DNA of 64,000 bases from Paenibacillus qinlingensis (GCF_013204845.1 NZ_JABMKY010000029.1:1-64000), one strand, 5' to 3'; positions 45,518 to 55,130 are shown, numbered from the stretch's first letter. Notes: generated from the sequence alone by a model not told the origin. Numbers and translations are program-made.

Positions 45518-46675
45518 ATGATTCGAATTGCACTTATCGGAACAGGATCTATCGCTGATGCTCATCTCGAAGCCTACACTCGTTTTCCAGATCGCTGTCA
45601 AGTGGTTGCCCTAGTGAATAATACGACCGAGAAGGCACACCGTCTAAAAATAAAATATAAATTGGATTGCCAGATCATGCAGGATTACCGTGAGCTTCTT
45701 ATACGTAAGGAGGTGGACTTAGTCTCTATCTGTATTCCTCCCCAGGATCATGCTGCAGTGACAATAGACTGTCTGAAGGCCGGTAAGCATGTACTGCTTG
45801 AGAAGCCAATGGCTATGTCATTGGAAGAATGCGACAGGATGATTGAAGCAGCGGAGGCGTCGGGGCGGATATTGTCTGTAGTGGCGCAAAACCGTTACTT
45901 CGATCACATTGTGAAACTTAAAACTACGTTAGACTCAGGTCTGGTTGGAAAAATTGCCCATGCGAAGGTGGAATCGCACTGGTGGAGAGGCCAAAATTAT
46001 TATGATCTTTGGTGGCGGGGAACTTGGGAGACGGAGGGAGGCGGGTGTACCCTGAACCATGGGGTTCACCATATCGATATCCTGCAGTGGATGATGGGCA
46101 TGCCCCAAACGGTTCAAGCGGTCATTAGCAATGCTTTGCATTCGAATTCGGAAGTGGAGGATATTTCAGTTGCTCTTTTATCCTATTCTAACGGCAGCAT
46201 AGCTCAATTTACTTGTTCCGTTAATCATCATGGCGAAGAGCAGCAGATTGTTTTTCATGGAGAGAAAGCAAGAGTTTCAGCTCCTTGGAAGATAGGTGCT
46301 TCCACTCAGATGGAGAATGGCTTTCCGAAACGCAACAACGAATTGGAGAAAGAGATCGAGAGATACTATAACGGGCTAGCGTCATTGCCGTTTACCGGTC
46401 ACTCGGGACAAATTGATGATATATTGAGCAGTATCGAAAGAGGCTCTCTAGCTGTCATGATTGACGGTCATGAAGGAAGGAAAGTCATCGAATTGGTGAC
46501 TGCGATCTACGAAGCGGCCATAATTGCCAAGCCAGTTCAGCTGCCACTAACAATAGATAGTCCATTATATACAAGAGAAGGCATTCTTACCCATGCTCCA
46601 CGTTTCAACAAAAAACTGAAATCTGTTGCATCCTTTGGCACCAACGAAATTACGCTTGGAGGAAACAACGTATGA
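45518..46675 (+). CDS. Gfo/Idh/MocA family oxidoreductase
   Basis: The 385-residue enzyme has the Rossmann loop IALIGTGSIADAHLEAY (residues 4-20) and the EKP motif in VLLEKPMAM. The second domain has GGGCTLNHGVHHIDILQWM, with the His pair of the active site. It should carry out NAD(P)-linked redox of a sugar or sugar acid. AAAGGAG precedes the ATG at 45518; the longer frame from 45458 lacks one. It is in line with the response regulator and the next oxidoreductase, and so is likely part of the GH30 regulon. Confidence 0.85.
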   Translation: MIRIALIGTGSIADAHLEAYTRFPDRCQVVALVNNTTEKAHRLKIKYKLDCQIMQDYRELLIRKEVDLVSICIPPQDHAAVTIDCLKAGKHVLLEKPMAMSLEECDRMIEAAEASGRILSVVAQNRYFDHIVKLKTTLDSGLVGKIAHAKVESHWWRGQNYYDLWWRGTWETEGGGCTLNHGVHHIDILQWMMGMPQTVQAVISNALHSNSEVEDISVALLSYSNGSIAQFTCSVNHHGEEQQIVFHGEKARVSAPWKIGASTQMENGFPKRNNELEKEIERYYNGLASLPFTGHSGQIDDILSSIERGSLAVMIDGHEGRKVIELVTAIYEAAIIAKPVQLPLTIDSPLYTREGILTHAPRFNKKLKSVASFGTNEITLGGNNV

Positions 46676-46747
46676 CGTAGTGCTGCTAATAATGCACACG
46701 TGTTCCATAAGTTAGATCAGTTTAAATTCATTTAGGGGGAACTTCTA

Positions 46748-47824
46748 ATGGCAGTGAAAATCAGCATTATTGGTGGAGCTGGCTTCCGTGCACAGTATTT
46801 TTTACGGATCGCCCAGGCACTGCCGGAACAGTTTCAGATCAGCAGCATGGTCGTGAGGGATCCATCCAAAAGGATAGCGATGGAAGAACAATGGCGTGTA
46901 CCAGCGTACCATTCTCTAGAAGAACTATTGAAGTATGACCGACCGGATTTCATTGTGCTGTGTGTAAGCAGTTCTCAGAGTCTGGACTATCTTATTAAGC
47001 TTGCGAAGGTGGGAATACCAGTTCTGGTAGAGACGCCGCCTGCACCAGATATGCAGGGACTAGAACTTCTACACGACAAACTGACGTTGACCGGGGCTAA
47101 GGTTCAAGTGGCTGAGCAGTATCAATTTCATCCCGTGCAGGAGGCACGTTTGGCCCTGATCCGTTCGGGAAAACTCGGAGTTATTTCGGAAACAACGGTT
47201 TCCATTTCCCATCTTTACCATGCCGTCAGCCTAATCCGCCGGATACTGGGGATCACATTTGAGGAAGTTAAGATCAAAGCCATGCGTTTCGAATCCAAAT
47301 GGGTCAGCGGTCCGACCCGGAGCGGTCCACCAGCAGAAGACAGGATGATTCCCATGCAAAGGGATCTGGCATGGCTGGATTTCGGAGACAGGCTTGGGAT
47401 ATATGACTTTACCAAAGACCAACACCGATCCTGGATCCGTTCCAACCATCTTTCCATAAGGGGAGAGAGAGGAGAAATTTTCGATAATCGGATTCTAATT
47501 CAGCAAGAAAACACGGTTCCATTGCAAATGGATTTGAAGCGAATCAACCGGGGGGAGTATGAGAATGCGGAAGGCTATTTCCTACAAGGATTTCTTTGCG
47601 GGGAACAATGGCTGTACCGGAACCCGTTTGCTCCGGCTAGGCTATATGACGATGAGATTGCCATTGCTAGCTGTCTGGCAAAGATGGCCGAATATAGTAA
47701 CGGCGGCCCGGAATTTTACAGTTTGGCGGAGGCGTCTCAGGATCACTATTTGGGCATGATGATTGAAAAGGCGATAATGACAGGTGAAACAGTGACCACT
47801 TCCAAACCGTATTGGGCTAAATAA
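46748..47824 (+). CDS. Gfo/Idh/MocA-like protein lacking the EKP lysine
   Basis: The 358-residue protein has the family fold, starting ISIIGGAGFRAQYFLRIA, but the motif that normally reads EKP is ETP (VLVETPPAPDM), so the usual catalytic Lys is missing. The second domain has ISHLYHAVSLIRRILG at the place of the active-site His. Either it uses another mechanism or it is a non-catalytic partner of the preceding oxidoreductase. GGGGAA precedes the ATG, 72 bases after the previous gene. The next feature is a separate promoter. Confidence 0.75.
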   Translation: MAVKISIIGGAGFRAQYFLRIAQALPEQFQISSMVVRDPSKRIAMEEQWRVPAYHSLEELLKYDRPDFIVLCVSSSQSLDYLIKLAKVGIPVLVETPPAPDMQGLELLHDKLTLTGAKVQVAEQYQFHPVQEARLALIRSGKLGVISETTVSISHLYHAVSLIRRILGITFEEVKIKAMRFESKWVSGPTRSGPPAEDRMIPMQRDLAWLDFGDRLGIYDFTKDQHRSWIRSNHLSIRGERGEIFDNRILIQQENTVPLQMDLKRINRGEYENAEGYFLQGFLCGEQWLYRNPFAPARLYDDEIAIASCLAKMAEYSNGGPEFYSLAEASQDHYLGMMIEKAIMTGETVTTSKPYWAK

Positions 47825-47936
47825 TACGGATTATTCACCCCAGAATGCAACCGAACACTCGCTTGTAGCAAACAGAAGATTATGTGTATAGTCGAGAAAA
47901 AGGGAAATGCCGCAGGCTGTAAGCATTTTCGGTCTA

Positions 47937-47993
47937 TTTTATAACAAATCGTGGATCATTCATATATATAACTTACTCTCGAGTTGGTACTAT
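47937..47993 (+). promoter_or_regulatory. Regulon promoter 4: conserved element plus -10 (GH30 gene)
   Basis: TTTTATAACAAATCGTGGAT opens the element, almost identical to that before the binding-protein gene. TACTAT at 47988-47993 lies 51 bp from the first base, and GAGTTG precedes it at the same offset as in promoter 1. The promoter is 275 bases from the GH30 start, so the transcript has a long leader. Confidence 0.72.
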
Positions 47994-48042
47994 AGTAACA
48001 GGTAGGACAAATTATTCATGAAATAGAGGAGGGGGAAAGATT

Positions 48043-48084
48043 TTGAAGGAGGGAGAAATGATTGCGAGAACAGGAAACTTGTAG
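48043..48084 (+). CDS. Putative leader peptide of the GH30 transcript
   Basis: AGGAGGGGG lies nine bases before a TTG, and GGAGGG precedes an in-frame ATG at 48058. Both frames end at the TAG at 48082, giving 13 or 8 residues (MIARTGNL from the ATG). The position matches that of the binding-protein start codon in the duplicated promoter region, so this may be either a real leader ORF or a relic. Confidence 0.3.
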   Translation: MKEGEMIARTGNL

Positions 48085-48174
48085 TGTGTATGTATCGCAG
48101 TTTTAGTGCTGTTTTTCGCTGACTTGTGGTAGAGATGATTCACATTAATCGGATCCCGCATTAATGAAAGCGCA

Positions 48175-48188
48175 TACATTTATGTGTG
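48175..48188 (+). promoter_or_regulatory. Candidate cre site (CcpA) in the GH30 leader
   Basis: TGAAAGCGCATACA fits the consensus WTGNAARCGNWWWCAW throughout its core. It lies downstream of the promoter and 80 bases before the GH30 start, so CcpA could act as a roadblock. Confidence 0.6.
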
Positions 48189-48267
48189 GAATTCCAAGTT
48201 AACATGTATGAGGAAGAATGAAATAACCGGTACATTAGATGATGAAAGCTAAGGAGGAACACGTAGA

Positions 48268-51200
48268 ATGAATATCAATAACTGGCGAAAGTCGCTTTCA
48301 ATTAACTTGATTAGCGCACTGATGCTCTCGGCCATTGCCCCTATGGTGGTTTCCACTTCGGTTCATGCAGCAGTTAGTGCTGCTCCAGTAACAGCAAACT
48401 GGTATACGCAATATCAGACAATGGATGGTTTAGGCGCCGCTTATGCATACACGGATTCCGTCCATATGATGCAGCTTGCTACAGCTGGCCATCAGGACAC
48501 CGTAAGACATCTGCTGAATCTGACATTCAGTGAAAAAGATGGAACCGGACACGACATTGTACGTGTGATCATCGGCGATAACGGTGGCCTCACCACTGCT
48601 AATGCGACAGCAACTAGCCCGGGCTTCAATCCTGTAACTGGCTTGCTTGCCGATGTTACAAAACCAGGATTTGATATCCAGAATAATCCGATTCCTATGA
48701 GAGGAACGGCCGGTCAGTACGGATACAAAATTGAACCAAGTGACCGTTTCTATGATGGCAATACCGATAGTATTTGGCCTAATGAGCCAGAACATGCCCC
48801 AGGTACGCTTGTGCCTGTCGAAGGATTCGTATGGGATTACCCATCTTGGAATCAACCGATTGCTAATGACGATGGAGGCCCTACCAATCTCTTGAGCGCA
48901 CCCGGCCAAGATCCTGTAATCATTAAAAACACGCCACGAACTCGAAAAGAGCTGTTCGATTTTGATCAGGTATGGACAATGCTTCAGGCTAAGCAGTATG
49001 GCGTAAAGCAATTCTATGCCTGCACATGGACTGCACCTTATTGGATGAGTAATTCGTCAACCAATGCACCTAACAAGATTATTCGAGCGGACGTAGCTAC
49101 AATTGACGGAAAGCCAGTGAAAATTTATTACCAGGCTTTTGCTGATTATCTTGTCAATTATATCCGAGGCATGTGGGAGCAGTGGGGTATTCCCATTACC
49201 GATATCAATCCCTTTAATGAGGTTGACCTTGCAGGCGGAAGCGCTGCATATGTGACAGAGCTTATTGACAGCTACATCGGTCCCACTATGAAAAAATCGA
49301 TGCAACCAGGCGGTGCGCTCTACGATATTAAGGATCCAAACGGTAAGATTATTGATTTTATACCTCAGCTTGCAGCAGTAGATGGTACTAACCTCAGTGC
49401 ATCTATAAGCAGAGGCGGTGCGGTATTTTCTGAGACTGACCCGGGTAATGCAACAGATAAAAATCCGTATCTCGATACGTTTACGACTCACTTGTATGGT
49501 ACGGTCGGTATCGGTACGGATGAAACGAAGTTGTACCATACGGGTGACTTTTCCCAAAGTCCGTTGGATTATACCAAGGATGGCTCCAAGTATCCGGAAT
49601 TCCTGACCAAATATAAGCTTTGGCAAGCCGAGTTCATGAATCAGGATACTGGCGATGGTTCTGCAGGTGCTTATACGCAACGTTACGGCAATCAGAACAT
49701 TAATGACGCCGTCCGTTGGTCCAACTTGCTATCCAATATGTTCACCAGCAATCCAGGCTTCAACGGCTTCGTTTGGTGGAGTATGTGGGATAACAACGGT
49801 GCAGACGGATCTGATTTAATTCGCTTTGTAACTACCAACTCCCAGCAGAAGGCAGGACACACCAGTACGCTGACTGGCGAATACCGTTTGTTTAAGCGCT
49901 TTTATGGCTATGGGCATTTCTCCCGCTTTATTAAGCCAGGCGATGTACGCTTCGATGTAACTCGTGCACCTGTAGCTGACATTAATGTTGTCGGTTTCAA
50001 GAACCCAATGAATAATGATTTCGCTATGACAGTATCCAACGCAAAAAATGATGACAGTGTTCAACCTTTGGAATTCACGCTGAAAGACTTCCCGGCAGGT
50101 ACCACAAGTGTAACTGTGTTCCGTACCTCAGGCAGTGAGAACCAGAAGAAGCTGGCTACGATTCCTGTAAGTAATGGCAAGTTCGTTATCGACATCCCTT
50201 CGGCTAGCATCGTTACCATCGTACCGTCCCAGGGGACCTTTGCCACTTATAACGGTCTTGATGGCGAACGCGATATTTTCTCTTCCCTTGAAGCGGAAGC
50301 AAATGACAACAGTGTGCCTGGTAACACGGCGGGAAATGCTGGTCGTGACAACGAGGCTGTCACACTTGGCGATAGTAAATACCTGGCTTACAAAAACATT
50401 AACTTTGCGGATGGTTCCGCTAATGGTGGTGTGGTCCGTAGACACTTGTTATATCTGACCGCACAGTCGAAATCAGCCCAAGGCGGCAATCTTCAAGCTT
50501 ATGTCCTCCCAGTGGGAACACCTGTGAACAACACCGCCGATATCTTATCCAACGGTACACAGGTAGCTAATATTTTCGTACCGGCCAATGACAAATACGG
50601 CAAGTTTCAAGATATGGTAGACACAGGCGACCTAAGCGCATATGGTCATAAGGATCTCTACATCGTAGCTGCTCCGAACGTATCCAGTGATACGATCACT
50701 GTAGATCGTTTCTTATTCGGTGCCAACGATTCCGATTGGAGTACAGCTGCTAACAACTCAACAGTGTCGATACCAGGCAATATTCTTCTCAATGGCGACT
50801 TTGACACGACAACAGCTTCCAACACAACCAACTGGTCAGCAGGTCGATACAATAATGGAACGTTTGAACAATCGGTTACAGGACCTGTATTAACAGCAGA
50901 TAATATTCAGAGCTACTCAGGTATTTCACGTTATCTGAAAAACAGCAACACATCGAAGGTAGCTGGTTCTGGAAAGCTTGCTAACCGTATTAATGCTCAA
51001 GAGCAGTATGACGGATTGTGGCAGGATGTTACCGGCAAGTTGACCAAGGGAGATAAGTACAACTTCAAAGGATACTTCCTCTCCATGAAGAGTCGTCCAG
51101 AAAGCTATGATATAGCGGCTGAGGGACCTGGTGATGTGGAAGCCAAGCTGGTCTATTACGACAGCGTGGGCAATCAACTGGGCAGTACCCAGATTAATAA

Positions 51201-53409
51201 CCGTGATATGCCTGAGCCTTACGCAGCTCGTGAAGCCGGAGATCCTGCATATTGGAACAATGGCCAGTTAGTTGGCCGTATCCTTGAGGGCGGGCCTGTT
51301 AGCTTAACCTCCTTCCAGCCAGTAGATGTAAAGATTGCAGATTGGCATGAGACACCTAACCAACCATTCACTTATCATGAACCAGATGGCACTGCTAAGG
51401 TAGTTTTGGCCTTGTATGCGAAAGATTCCAACCTTTTTTATGCAGATCAGCTTTCACTGACACCTGAAATGATACCAACGTACAGCGTGTTTGTTGATGG
51501 AGTTCAACCAACCAATTTCGATATTAACAAATCGGATTATACGTTCACGGTAACTGGAAGTACAATTCCGACTGTAACAGCATCTAGCAACGATAAAGAT
51601 GTGCAAGTAAATATCACGCAAGCGGGTAGTACACAAGGTATGGCTATCATACGTTTTATTAAAGGCCAAAATGTTAAAACGTATAAGATAGCGCTTAGTA
51701 CAAGTGAAGTCATTAATTTTGCGAGCGGGCTTCCAACAGGGTGGCAAATAGCCAACCCAACGGATCCTCAGAATCCTGAGAGTGCAGTGACCTACAGTGC
51801 TGCAGGCGCATCCATTGCTACGCAGAAGGCGGATACCGATTATCCAAACAGCCATAATATTCTACAATTCCCAGGTTCGGCTAATGGGAACTGGACACTT
51901 TCAGCAAAGCTTACAGTAAATAAAGCCTTAAGTGATTCTTCATTCGCCGAGAATACACAAATCGGGCTCAGTATAAGCCGAGCTTCGACAGGTGAATTCT
52001 TTAGAATCAATGCAAGAAAAAATGGCACTTCTATTAAAATCAATAATTCGGATATGGTAGGTACCACCCCTCATTCGAATACAACTGGTCAGACAACATT
52101 AAGTGGCACCGACTATTATCTGCGTATTGTGAAGACTGGAAACGATGTGCAAGGATACTATTCAAGAGATAATGGTTCAACCTATTCACCTCTGGGCAAT
52201 ACTTCGTCTAACGTTGCGACCACGTTCACCCCAGATTTCTTTACGAATGCCAAAGTACAATTGTTTGCAACAAACTTTAGTGCTACAACGGATTTGCAAG
52301 CGACATTCTCCAATGTGACTCTAGTGAAAACATTAGGGGAGACTGGAAATGTTGATACAGACCAACAAGCTGTGGAACAAGCAGCAACTCTGCTTGGCAA
52401 CAGCATCACTGTACCGAATGCAACCGGTGATGACGCAGCAACATTGAAAACAAAAGCTCAACAATTACTCAATACGAATGCTAATTTAAATTCACTTGGC
52501 GTGACGGCCCAAATTCTAGGCGGGAATGGTCAATATGTACTGAGCATAACCAAGGGAAGCTCAACGTTAACTGTAAATGGCTTTACCATTATTGCTCAGG
52601 CTGGATTCTCAGCGGCATTAACGGGGATTACCAGTGTTACTCCTGGTCAGTCATTTAACGTAAACTATGGATTAGTCAACGTAACACAAGGCGTATATGC
52701 CCAAGATTTAACCCTTAACTTTAACGCTTCCCAGCTTGAGCTTCAGGGCGTTCAATCCTTGAAATCGGGAATTGTAGTCGCAGACAGTCATGTCATAGCA
52801 CCGGGCCAAGTCCGTGTTCTGGCCTACTCACAAGGTGTAGCGAATGCAGTGTACGGAAACGGGGAACTTCTTCAGTTTCAGTTCAAGGCACTTTCTTCAT
52901 CCAGTACGGTGACTAATTCAGTATATCTATCAGATGTTAAAGTATCCGACGATATTGGAACGGTCTCGACGATAAATAGTGGCTTTTCGCATAACGTTAC
53001 AATAGCCGCAAACATAATCGATAAAACGGTGTTAACTAGTACTATTGGAACAGCAGTCGCAAGCCTCGACGCTGCAATGGAAGGTTCTCTGTGGGGACAA
53101 TATCCAGTTGGTTCCAAAGCAACCTTGCAGGCAGTAGTGAGCCAGGCACAAGTGACGGCATCGAATGCCTCCGCTACGCAAGTTGAGGTAAACCAAATAG
53201 CCTCACAGCTTAGCAGTGCACTGCAAACCTTTACAAATGCTATTCATACGCAAGCAACGATTGGTGATTTGGGTTTCTTAGCTAATCACTACAATAAAAC
53301 CTCAGATTCATCGGAATGGAACAAATTTAAGCGTTACGATAATAATCATAACGGACGGATCGATATCTCCGACCTTGCGTACATCGCAAGACTTATCCTA
53401 AATTACTAA
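48268..53409 (+). CDS. Large secreted GH30-type glycosidase with cohesin and dockerin domains
   Basis: The 1713-residue protein has a Sec signal (1-34, cleavage near VHA-A). A GH30-like catalytic barrel and side sandwich follow (about 40-660), with acid/base Glu318 in INPFNEVDLAGG and nucleophile Glu455 in WQAEFMNQD. Then come a CBM-like domain (about 670-830), a second one starting NILLNGDFDTT (838-1085), an Ig-like segment, a LamG-like sandwich (1150-1365), a cohesin-like domain (about 1450-1585) and a helical spacer. The C-terminus is a type I dockerin (1660-1713). Its second calcium loop DNNHNGRIDISD is complete; the first lacks its leading acidic residues. The enzyme should cut an extracellular polysaccharide. 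Subfamily and substrate (xylan, beta-1,6-galactan or other) cannot be decided by eye. Confidence 0.82.
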   Translation: MNINNWRKSLSINLISALMLSAIAPMVVSTSVHAAVSAAPVTANWYTQYQTMDGLGAAYAYTDSVHMMQLATAGHQDTVRHLLNLTFSEKDGTGHDIVRVIIGDNGGLTTANATATSPGFNPVTGLLADVTKPGFDIQNNPIPMRGTAGQYGYKIEPSDRFYDGNTDSIWPNEPEHAPGTLVPVEGFVWDYPSWNQPIANDDGGPTNLLSAPGQDPVIIKNTPRTRKELFDFDQVWTMLQAKQYGVKQFYACTWTAPYWMSNSSTNAPNKIIRADVATIDGKPVKIYYQAFADYLVNYIRGMWEQWGIPITDINPFNEVDLAGGSAAYVTELIDSYIGPTMKKSMQPGGALYDIKDPNGKIIDFIPQLAAVDGTNLSASISRGGAVFSETDPGNATDKNPYLDTFTTHLYGTVGIGTDETKLYHTGDFSQSPLDYTKDGSKYPEFLTKYKLWQAEFMNQDTGDGSAGAYTQRYGNQNINDAVRWSNLLSNMFTSNPGFNGFVWWSMWDNNGADGSDLIRFVTTNSQQKAGHTSTLTGEYRLFKRFYGYGHFSRFIKPGDVRFDVTRAPVADINVVGFKNPMNNDFAMTVSNAKNDDSVQPLEFTLKDFPAGTTSVTVFRTSGSENQKKLATIPVSNGKFVIDIPSASIVTIVPSQGTFATYNGLDGERDIFSSLEAEANDNSVPGNTAGNAGRDNEAVTLGDSKYLAYKNINFADGSANGGVVRRHLLYLTAQSKSAQGGNLQAYVLPVGTPVNNTADILSNGTQVANIFVPANDKYGKFQDMVDTGDLSAYGHKDLYIVAAPNVSSDTITVDRFLFGANDSDWSTAANNSTVSIPGNILLNGDFDTTTASNTTNWSAGRYNNGTFEQSVTGPVLTADNIQSYSGISRYLKNSNTSKVAGSGKLANRINAQEQYDGLWQDVTGKLTKGDKYNFKGYFLSMKSRPESYDIAAEGPGDVEAKLVYYDSVGNQLGSTQINNRDMPEPYAAREAGDPAYWNNGQLVGRILEGGPVSLTSFQPVDVKIADWHETPNQPFTYHEPDGTAKVVLALYAKDSNLFYADQLSLTPEMIPTYSVFVDGVQPTNFDINKSDYTFTVTGSTIPTVTASSNDKDVQVNITQAGSTQGMAIIRFIKGQNVKTYKIALSTSEVINFASGLPTGWQIANPTDPQNPESAVTYSAAGASIATQKADTDYPNSHNILQFPGSANGNWTLSAKLTVNKALSDSSFAENTQIGLSISRASTGEFFRINARKNGTSIKINNSDMVGTTPHSNTTGQTTLSGTDYYLRIVKTGNDVQGYYSRDNGSTYSPLGNTSSNVATTFTPDFFTNAKVQLFATNFSATTDLQATFSNVTLVKTLGETGNVDTDQQAVEQAATLLGNSITVPNATGDDAATLKTKAQQLLNTNANLNSLGVTAQILGGNGQYVLSITKGSSTLTVNGFTIIAQAGFSAALTGITSVTPGQSFNVNYGLVNVTQGVYAQDLTLNFNASQLELQGVQSLKSGIVVADSHVIAPGQVRVLAYSQGVANAVYGNGELLQFQFKALSSSSTVTNSVYLSDVKVSDDIGTVSTINSGFSHNVTIAANIIDKTVLTSTIGTAVASLDAAMEGSLWGQYPVGSKATLQAVVSQAQVTASNASATQVEVNQIASQLSSALQTFTNAIHTQATIGDLGFLANHYNKTSDSSEWNKFKRYDNNHNGRIDISDLAYIARLILNY

Positions 53410-53425
53410 AGAAAAGCAATAATTT

Positions 53426-53464
53426 CCGGAGGAAGGTAGCGTAATACCTTCTTCCGGTATTTTA
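53426..53464 (+). terminator. Hairpin between the GH30 and cohesin-SLH genes
   Basis: CCGGAGGAAGGTA pairs with TACCTTCTTCCGG with one mismatch, then TATTTTA. It probably lets only part of the transcripts read into the anchor gene. Confidence 0.7.
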
Positions 53465-53484
53465 GCGGAGAGGATGAAGAAGCT

Positions 53485-55116
53485 ATGCTCAAAAGACAAG
53501 CTTTAACGGGAAGGGTTTTGGCAATCATGTTCTTATGCACGGTTTGGATACTTCCCTTATCCACAGCACATGCTGATAGTTCACCGCAATTTAAATTGAT
53601 AACAACCTCTGACTCGACAGTCGTAGGTAGCGATCTGAAGGTTAGTATTCAGGGATTACAATTGAATGACTTATATGCCTATGAGATAAATCTTACTTTT
53701 GATTCAACGAAGCTTCAATTCAAAACTGCAGTAAGTGATGCACTAGGAGGATTTACAGTTCCCCCTATCCTCAATGGCAATCAACTTCAGATCGCACATA
53801 CAAGCGTAGGTGCCAATCGGGGATTAGATGGAAGTAACAACTTATTTACACTTACTTTTACAGGGTTAGCGACCGGAACAGCGGACATCGTGCTTGACAA
53901 CATTATCTTAGTGGATTCCCAATTGAATTCTTTGGATACAGCTGGTGGTGCTCAGAAAAGCGTTAGCATTGTGAGTAATAGTAACGGTAATGGTGGTGGT
54001 AGTGGTAACACAGGCGGTAATCCTATCACTGATTCGGTAAAGATTACAGACGATGGTCATGGCAAGAAAACAGTAGAGTTTCCAGAAACGGACAATGTAG
54101 TACGTGTAGCGGTGAATCGAATCGGTATGGACTCTCTAAAAAGTCTAGAGTTTAAAAAAGAGAATCTTAGCGTTGAACTACCTCCCGAAGTTTTGCAACA
54201 GCTAAGAGGAAATTTATCTGAGGATCAATTGAATAAAAGTACGCTCGTTTTCACTATGAATCCTCTGTCGCGTAATGAAGCAGACACTCTAATAGATCGA
54301 GGTGAGCAGTCCCATAATGTCGGTTTAAAACCGTCTGGTAACGCGTATGAATTCAGTTTACAATTGATCACGAGTGACAATCAGATCACTTCCTTGACAA
54401 CTTTCACAAAGCCAATTACTTTGCGATTTAAAGTAGATCCTTCCTTAAATTCTAAGCTAGTTTCTATTTATTTCATTGCGGATGACGGAGAGCTTGAGTT
54501 TATAGGAGGCAAGTACGCAAACGGAGAAATTTCTGCCGACATTTATCACTTTAGTAAATACGCAGCCTTAGAATATACAAAAACATTCGAAGATGTTCCA
54601 AATGTCCATTGGGCGAACAATGTCATTACGGAACTTGCTGCCAAGCATATTTTATCCGGTACGAGCAACTCCCAGTTTGAGCCGGAGCGAAAGGTCACTC
54701 GGGCTGAATTCACCGCATTGCTGGTTAGAGCTCTTCATTTAACCAACAAAGGAAACATCGCTTTCTCGGATGTTTCAGCATCGGATTGGTTTTATCCTGA
54801 AGTATCAATAGCAGTAAAGGCCGGGATTGTAGAAGGAAAGAGCGCATCGGCTTTCGCGCCTGAGGCATCAATTACACGAGAAGAAATGGTTACTATGCTC
54901 ATGCGGGCTTATGGAATGCAACACAGTGACGCTGCTATACCTTCGGGAACTGCGTTTGATGATGAGAACGCTGTATCACCATGGGCCGTGACTTATGTTA
55001 GGAATGCGAGAGCTTTGCATCTTATAGAAGGCCGGGAGGCTAATTTATTCATACCTCAAGGTGTCGGAACTAGAGCGGAGGCTTCGCAAGTTATTTATAA
55101 TTTCTTGGGGCTGTAA
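53485..55116 (+). CDS. Cell-surface anchor protein with cohesin and three SLH domains
   Basis: The 543-residue protein has a signal peptide (1-29, cleavage near AHA-D), a cohesin-like domain (about 32-155, with YAYEINLTFDSTKLQF and GTADIVLDNIILVD), and a Gly/Asn linker (about 158-170). A middle domain of unknown type (172-360) follows. Three canonical SLH repeats (about 370-543) keep TRAE, TREE and TRAE. SLH domains bind the secondary wall polymer, so the cohesin faces outward. It lies 75 bases behind the dockerin-bearing GH30 gene and is likely co-transcribed past a hairpin. The obvious role is to hold that enzyme on the surface, as in cellulosome anchoring scaffoldins, but binding between the two is inferred. 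Confidence 0.83.
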   Translation: MLKRQALTGRVLAIMFLCTVWILPLSTAHADSSPQFKLITTSDSTVVGSDLKVSIQGLQLNDLYAYEINLTFDSTKLQFKTAVSDALGGFTVPPILNGNQLQIAHTSVGANRGLDGSNNLFTLTFTGLATGTADIVLDNIILVDSQLNSLDTAGGAQKSVSIVSNSNGNGGGSGNTGGNPITDSVKITDDGHGKKTVEFPETDNVVRVAVNRIGMDSLKSLEFKKENLSVELPPEVLQQLRGNLSEDQLNKSTLVFTMNPLSRNEADTLIDRGEQSHNVGLKPSGNAYEFSLQLITSDNQITSLTTFTKPITLRFKVDPSLNSKLVSIYFIADDGELEFIGGKYANGEISADIYHFSKYAALEYTKTFEDVPNVHWANNVITELAAKHILSGTSNSQFEPERKVTRAEFTALLVRALHLTNKGNIAFSDVSASDWFYPEVSIAVKAGIVEGKSASAFAPEASITREEMVTMLMRAYGMQHSDAAIPSGTAFDDENAVSPWAVTYVRNARALHLIEGREANLFIPQGVGTRAEASQVIYNFLGL

Positions 55117-55130
55117 AATGTAACAATGGT

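Noticed and set aside
49057..49680. Open frame of 207 codons on the minus strand inside the GH30 gene
   Set aside because: It lies fully opposite the catalytic domain of a well supported gene, has no ribosome binding site and reads like random protein. The 193-codon frame at 48430-49011 is rejected for the same reasons.
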